Shown here piece by piece: positions 6,719-9,809 of a stretch of 9,809 nt of DNA; the stretch's first letter is position 1; every line of letters starts with the position of its first letter. The notes beneath the pieces were generated by a model, which was not told the DNA's origin, ran no database searches, and saw only the letters and a program-made list of their open reading frames with translations. A program made the translations under genes and the position numbers. The stretch comes from Treponema sp. (lineage in GTDB: Bacteria > Spirochaetota > Spirochaetia > Treponematales > Breznakiellaceae): positions 1-9,809 of the forward strand of contig JAITES010000098.1 of NCBI GenBank assembly GCA_031281925.1, in the 5' to 3' direction.

Positions 6719-7790
6719 CGCCGTTTTGCTTTATCAGTTTTTCAAGTTCCGTCTTTGGATCTTTTTTTGCGGCCCTGGATTTATTGAGGGCCTTTGCCTT
6801 TTCAATGAAGAGGGGAAGATCCCCTCCGGAAAATTCATAGAGTTCCCGGTAATAGGAACCGCCGCCATAGTAAAGTCTGAACAGTTCAAGATACGCATTA
6901 TTCAGCTGCATGCCGGAGAAAGCCCGGTAATTTTCACTTTTGAAGCGGCTCTCATACTCCGCATCGAAACGCCTCTTGGCTTTTTCCAGGACTTCGGCCT
7001 TTTCCGCAAGTTTTTCTTCCCGGCTGCCGCCGCCTGAATACACCGTTTCGAGTTCTGCGCAGAGTTCCTGTATAAAGGCTACATAGGCTTTGTTGTCGGC
7101 TTCGCTGTCAAGAATTTCACGGTATTCGGCAGAATCCCTGCCGAAACGGCTTTCTATATAGAGCCTTGCCCCTTCGGTTCCCACGAATTCCGCGAGTTCC
7201 TCGTTAAACTGAACCTGCCCTGTAATAAAAATGGTGGAATGGAGAAGTTCGTGAAGTATAAGATTGGCAAGAGAGGCGGCCCTGTAATCCCGCATAAAGG
7301 AGTAGAGCGGGTCACGGAACCAGCCCAGGGTGGAAAAGGCGTCTACCGGACGAATCCAGACATCAAGGTTCCGCTTCCGCAGTTTTTCCGCTTCCCTGCG
7401 CGCATCTTCTGCGTCAAAGAAACCTTTGTAGGGCATGGTTCCTACCACCGGATAATGCCACTCGTGGCGCTTAAAGCTGTCCTGGGCCGAAGCGGAAACA
7501 ATGGCGGCCAGATAATTTCTGTCCAGTCTTACATAGGTAGTATAATTTCTGCTTTCCTTTAGTCCGAGTTCCTTCATGGCAAAACTGCGGATATCGCGAA
7601 TCCGTTCAACAAAAAGTCTGTCCTCCTCCGAGTCTTTAAGGGATTCCAGGGGAACTGCCCGGCCCAGATAGGAAAACATGACGGCGCCTTGCTTAAGGGT
7701 ATAGCATCCTGAAAAGAGGGCGGAAAAAAACAGCACTACCGCTACGGCTCCTCCCACGGGTAAAAAAATGTAAAAGAAATCATGTTTCAT
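6708..7790 (-). CDS. Lipoprotein with HELLH metallopeptidase signature (COG4324 / Aminopep family, predicted aminopeptidase)
   Basis: The protein starts with a lipoprotein signal: a basic stretch, about 20 hydrophobic residues, then LFSG-Cys. The Phe in the lipobox is unusual in E. coli but fits the relaxed spirochaete rule. The gluzincin motif H-E-L-L-H with NE 16 residues on (LANLILHELLHS...FNEELAEFVG; nt about 7254-7200) gives two zinc-binding His, a catalytic Glu and a candidate third ligand in the NEE segment. This pattern and length match the predicted-aminopeptidase family PF10023; peptidase activity is inferred. After the core comes a Lys/Glu-rich helical stretch (nt about 7040-6940). 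I chose ATG 7790. A TTG at 7805, which overlaps the upstream stop (TTGA), would add IRRP to the signal. Neither start has a clear ribosome-binding site, so coupling to the upstream gene is likely. The mature protein should be anchored at the periplasmic face or the outer membrane. Confidence 0.8.
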   Translation of the reverse strand: MKHDFFYIFLPVGGAVAVVLFFSALFSGCYTLKQGAVMFSYLGRAVPLESLKDSEEDRLFVERIRDIRSFAMKELGLKESRNYTTYVRLDRNYLAAIVSASAQDSFKRHEWHYPVVGTMPYKGFFDAEDARREAEKLRKRNLDVWIRPVDAFSTLGWFRDPLYSFMRDYRAASLANLILHELLHSTIFITGQVQFNEELAEFVGTEGARLYIESRFGRDSAEYREILDSEADNKAYVAFIQELCAELETVYSGGGSREEKLAEKAEVLEKAKRRFDAEYESRFKSENYRAFSGMQLNNAYLELFRLYYGGGSYYRELYEFSGGDLPLFIEKAKALNKSRAAKKDPKTELEKLIKQNGVDK

Positions 7791-7801
7791 CGGGCGGCGA
7801 A

Positions 7802-9463
7802 TCAATACCCGTCGGAAAGACTGCGGTTAACATCCCTCTGGTAGAGATCCTGGTACACATAACTGCGGTTTTTCAGTTTTTCCTTGATTTCTTTGGAGAA
7901 AGGCATGTAGCGCCAGAAGATGCCCCGGACTTCCTTGTTCAGTTTCTGAATGCCGTCGCTTTCCTTGGTCATCCAGGCGATGTAGTCCTGGATAAAGAAT
8001 TCCTTGACATCCCCCTTGAGTTTCTGCGCATTGAACCACTGGTAGTAATTGCCTGTAATTCCTTCTTCCATCCAGTAGTAGGAAGCCTTCTCCTTGGCAA
8101 CCTGCCAGCGGAGATCGGCCACCGCGGAAAGAATAGCGATATGCAGACTCTTAGGATACATGGGAATCGCTATCCGGCCCCGGCTTGTGGCGCGGTTGAA
8201 ACGGTCAAAAGGTTCCCAGCAGATGCCCACGTCGCCGTAACTGGGGATCAGCACCACATAGGGAACAATGCGGTTAAGCCGGTTCTTGTAGGAACGGCAA
8301 AAAGCTTCCGGATCTATGCTCTCAATAAAGGTAAGTTCCGCAATAATATTCTCCCGGAATCCCACGTCATTGGGCCCGCAGTGAAAATACTCGCCCGAAA
8401 GAATGGGATAGTGGTTTCCCTGCCGGCCGATGGTCATTTTGGCCATCTGACGCACCGTTTCTATTTCAGTATCAACCGCCCTGGCGTCAACCTGAACCGC
8501 CCCGCCTTCTTCTTCAACCTTCTGTTGAAGGGATCTTACATCCGCATCGGACTGGTAGTAATCCTTCAGGTTGAGATCCAGTTCGTGGTCTATTTTGAGC
8601 AGCCCTTTCAGCATTTCCTGTATATCGCCGAAGACCCGCTTCTGGGGCTCGCTGTAACATGCCTGCACCCCCTGAAGGCCGTCCACCGGATAATGCTCCA
8701 GTATGATGGCAATACGATCCTGAAGCATCTTTTCCAGATTGAAACGCTCTTCATTTTTGGCCTTGAGAATTGACCGGGCGCCGTCAAGTTTGCCCTGGGC
8801 CTTTTCCAAAAGCTGCTGCAGCCTTATCTGACTGTTATTTCTGGCAACCCTCACCTCATCGGTAGAGGAATTGCGCACGACGCCGCTCCCCACGTTTTTG
8901 AACCACTCATCAAGATAGAAAACAGGCTGATTCAGCTCATTGGCAACCACGGCCTTCCCGAAAAGATCCCTTGTTTCAGCATCAATAAGAGTCGGATGAA
9001 GGATTCCAAAACGGAGCAGGTACTTTTTGGGGTCGGGGAGCTTGCCGGAAGATTTCTTGGCCACCTGGGTAAAAAAATCCCAATACGCGGTAATAAACTG
9101 CTGGCGGTAAACGCTGCGATCCTTGGGATCCTTGGTCGTAAGGTACTTCTGCAGAATCGTATGAACCCGTTGGGCAATGTCTCCCTCCCCGGAGAGAGCC
9201 GCCTTGTAATAGTTGGGATCGTTAAACGCGGCGTGAGGAGTTGACTCTAAACGCTTGGTTACCGGAGGAAAATGTTCAACGGTCAGATCGACTTCGGGGG
9301 CTTCTCCTGCCTCCAGAGGCCCGCCGATTTCCCCTCCCACGCTGAAGATACTTTCATAATTCGGAACAGAATCCTGATTTGCCCCGGCTTTTGGGACGCT
9401 TGCACCCAGCAGCGCAGCGATTTCAGGATCCATTTCCCCCTGAAAAATACCATCTTGTGCCAT
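7802..9463 (-). CDS. Conserved-looking hypothetical protein with central coiled coil
   Basis: This is a 553-aa protein I do not recognise. It has no signal peptide or membrane segment, so it is probably cytoplasmic. In order it shows: an acidic Gly/Pro-rich N-terminus (1-65) likely to be disordered; a helical region (80-190); a heptad-like Lys/Glu/Gln-rich stretch (about 205-250), with more at about 275-345 broken by GlyGly, consistent with a coiled coil; and a compact C-terminal domain (about 355-500) with PYVVLIPSYGDVGICWEPFD, RIAIPMYPKSLHIA and a Trp/Tyr-rich WMEEGITGNYYQWF. The composition matches its neighbours, giving no sign of recent transfer. Its stop touches the lipoprotein gene (TGA 7804-7802), so the two probably act together. 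ATG 9463 lacks a ribosome-binding site; ATG 9433 (Met11) follows GGGGG with a tight 2-nt gap and is an alternative start. Confidence 0.75.
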   Translation of the reverse strand: MAQDGIFQGEMDPEIAALLGASVPKAGANQDSVPNYESIFSVGGEIGGPLEAGEAPEVDLTVEHFPPVTKRLESTPHAAFNDPNYYKAALSGEGDIAQRVHTILQKYLTTKDPKDRSVYRQQFITAYWDFFTQVAKKSSGKLPDPKKYLLRFGILHPTLIDAETRDLFGKAVVANELNQPVFYLDEWFKNVGSGVVRNSSTDEVRVARNNSQIRLQQLLEKAQGKLDGARSILKAKNEERFNLEKMLQDRIAIILEHYPVDGLQGVQACYSEPQKRVFGDIQEMLKGLLKIDHELDLNLKDYYQSDADVRSLQQKVEEEGGAVQVDARAVDTEIETVRQMAKMTIGRQGNHYPILSGEYFHCGPNDVGFRENIIAELTFIESIDPEAFCRSYKNRLNRIVPYVVLIPSYGDVGICWEPFDRFNRATSRGRIAIPMYPKSLHIAILSAVADLRWQVAKEKASYYWMEEGITGNYYQWFNAQKLKGDVKEFFIQDYIAWMTKESDGIQKLNKEVRGIFWRYMPFSKEIKEKLKNRSYVYQDLYQRDVNRSLSDGY

Positions 9464-9469
9464 ATTTTC

Positions 9470-9498
9470 ATGTTAGACACTTTGGAGGGGGTTGTCAA
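9470..9498 (-). promoter_or_regulatory. Sigma70-type promoter for the 553-aa gene
   Basis: On the minus strand a perfect -35 (TTGACA, 9498-9493) and a -10 of TAACAT (9475-9470, 4 of 6) are separated by exactly 17 nt. The +1 expected 7 nt after the last -10 base is 9463, the A of the annotated ATG. The transcript would therefore be leaderless, or translation starts at Met11 (9433). This promoter could drive all four minus-strand genes. Confidence 0.6.
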
Positions 9499-9520
9499 TC
9501 CAAACGGCAATAGTTACCTT
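9492..9520 (+). promoter_or_regulatory. Possible weak divergent promoter
   Basis: TTGTCA (9492-9497, 5 of 6) and TACCTT (9515-9520, 3 of 6) are 17 nt apart on the plus strand. The -35 occupies the same bases as the -35 of the minus-strand promoter, because TTGTCAA reads TTGACAA on the other strand. The -10 is poor. CCTTTA-G-TAAAGG (9517-9529) is a near-palindrome that overlaps the following ribosome-binding site and could be an operator or a small hairpin. Confidence 0.3.
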
Positions 9521-9531
9521 TAGTAAAGGAG

Positions 9532-9738
9532 ATGATAATGTTCCCAATCAACAGCGGCGTCCAGACCGGGGCAAGCACCTGGCAGAACGGGAAGCTGCTC
9601 GTTAGGCGGATAAATGTGGCGGGTCTGCCGGAGCTCTATGCGGGCCACGAAGTTGCCCTTCACTCCCTTACCCACCCCCATCTGGAGAATCTGATATTGC
9701 ATACTGCACAAACGCAGAGGCTTTTGGTCTTTAGGTAA
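9532..9738 (+). pseudogene. Doubly deleted polysaccharide deacetylase (NodB-fold) remnant
   Basis: The 68-codon ORF matches the middle of bacterial polysaccharide deacetylases: FPINSG (as in KATFNINSG), a VRRINVAGLPELYAGHEVA segment, then the metal-site motif HSLTHPHLENL with His44 and His48. The preceding part with the SYDDG catalytic and metal Asp residues is missing, since Met-Ile-Met leads straight into FPINSG. After ENL the ORF shifts into a nonsense tail (ILHTAQTQRLLVFR). The other frame from 9693 reads DIAYCTNAEAFGL then stop (9732-9734), resembling the far C-terminal DIWYATN(I/G)E segment of the family. This suggests a second internal deletion with a frameshift. Without the Asp residues and most of the barrel it cannot be an active deacetylase. 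A strong ribosome-binding site (taaaggag, 9524-9531) still stands 6 nt before ATG 9538, so a peptide may be made. Its stop overlaps the next start (TAATG). Confidence 0.7.
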
Positions 9739-9809
9739 TGCAGACAGGCCTTTCAGTTTTTATTGCCTTTGCCGCAGGATTACTGTCATTCTTTTCACCC
9801 TGCGTAGTC
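9738..9809 (+). CDS. CcdA/DsbD-family membrane thiol-redox protein (3'-partial)
   Basis: Only the first 24 codons are in the window. They read MQTGLSVFIAFAAGLLSFFS followed by Pro-Cys-Val-Val, the first membrane helix of the CcdA/DsbD transmembrane family (AGLLSFxSPC). The Pro-Cys cysteine is one of the two redox-active cysteines that carry electrons across the inner membrane to periplasmic thioredoxin-like proteins. ATG 9738 is the first start after an in-frame stop at 9732-9734. It shares its A with the stop of the deacetylase remnant, and only a weak TTAGG precedes it, so translation is probably coupled to that short ORF. The length and any fused thioredoxin domain cannot be seen. Confidence 0.8.
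   Translation, partial: MQTGLSVFIAFAAGLLSFFSPCVV

Noticed and set aside
8141..8773. 210-codon plus-strand ORF opposite the 553-aa gene
   Set aside because: It has no ribosome-binding site and no domain pattern. The minus-strand frame has a promoter and operon context, so it is preferred.
1..9809. Search for CRISPR repeats, tRNA or rRNA genes, intact transposases, toxin-antitoxin pairs and phage genes
   Set aside because: None was recognised. The only mobile-element hint is the palindrome at 4898-4950.

Overview
The window most likely comes from a spirochaete of the Treponema group, probably one of the higher-GC, gut-associated lineages such as termite-gut treponemes. Three observations support this. 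The PLP enzyme at 4950-6230 reads like cystalysin, the cysteine C-S lyase of Treponema denticola. The lipoprotein at 6708-7790 has a relaxed, spirochaete-style lipobox. Base composition looks balanced by eye. This is an inference from protein resemblance; no database search was possible.

Left part (1-4894, plus strand): a carbohydrate-uptake and glycosidase operon. A MalF/UgpA-type permease (cut by the window edge) overlaps a MalG/UgpE-type permease. These are followed by a cytoplasmic GH127-like (DUF1680) glycosidase, with the Glu/Cys/Cys-Cys zinc-thiolate residues of beta-L-arabinofuranosidases, and by an ADP-ribosylglycohydrolase-fold protein with an extra beta-rich C-terminal domain. No ATPase gene is present, so the transporter probably borrows a shared MsmK-type ATPase encoded elsewhere. 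The substrate-binding protein should lie upstream of the window.

Middle (4895-6707): a perfect 15-bp palindrome separates this operon from a convergent minus-strand group. It is flanked by an 8-bp direct repeat, so it may be a terminator or the scar of a mobile element. The group starts with ridA and the cystalysin/PatB-type C-S lyase. They make functional sense together: the lyase releases 2-aminoacrylate and RidA hydrolyses it.

Right part (6708-9809): upstream on the minus strand are a lipoprotein with an HELLH metallopeptidase signature (COG4324/Aminopep-like) and an unrecognised 553-aa coiled-coil protein whose stop overlaps or nearly abuts the lipoprotein start. A good sigma70 promoter (TTGACA-17-TAACAT) precedes the coiled-coil gene, and its predicted start point falls on the annotated ATG. 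Facing the other way, on the plus strand, is a short ORF that is a doubly deleted polysaccharide deacetylase. It keeps a ribosome-binding site and the HSLTHP metal-site motif. Its stop overlaps the start (TAATG) of a CcdA/DsbD-type membrane thiol-redox protein that runs off the window end.

No tRNA, rRNA, CRISPR array or intact transposase was seen. Apart from the short intergenic gaps listed, the window is densely coding.
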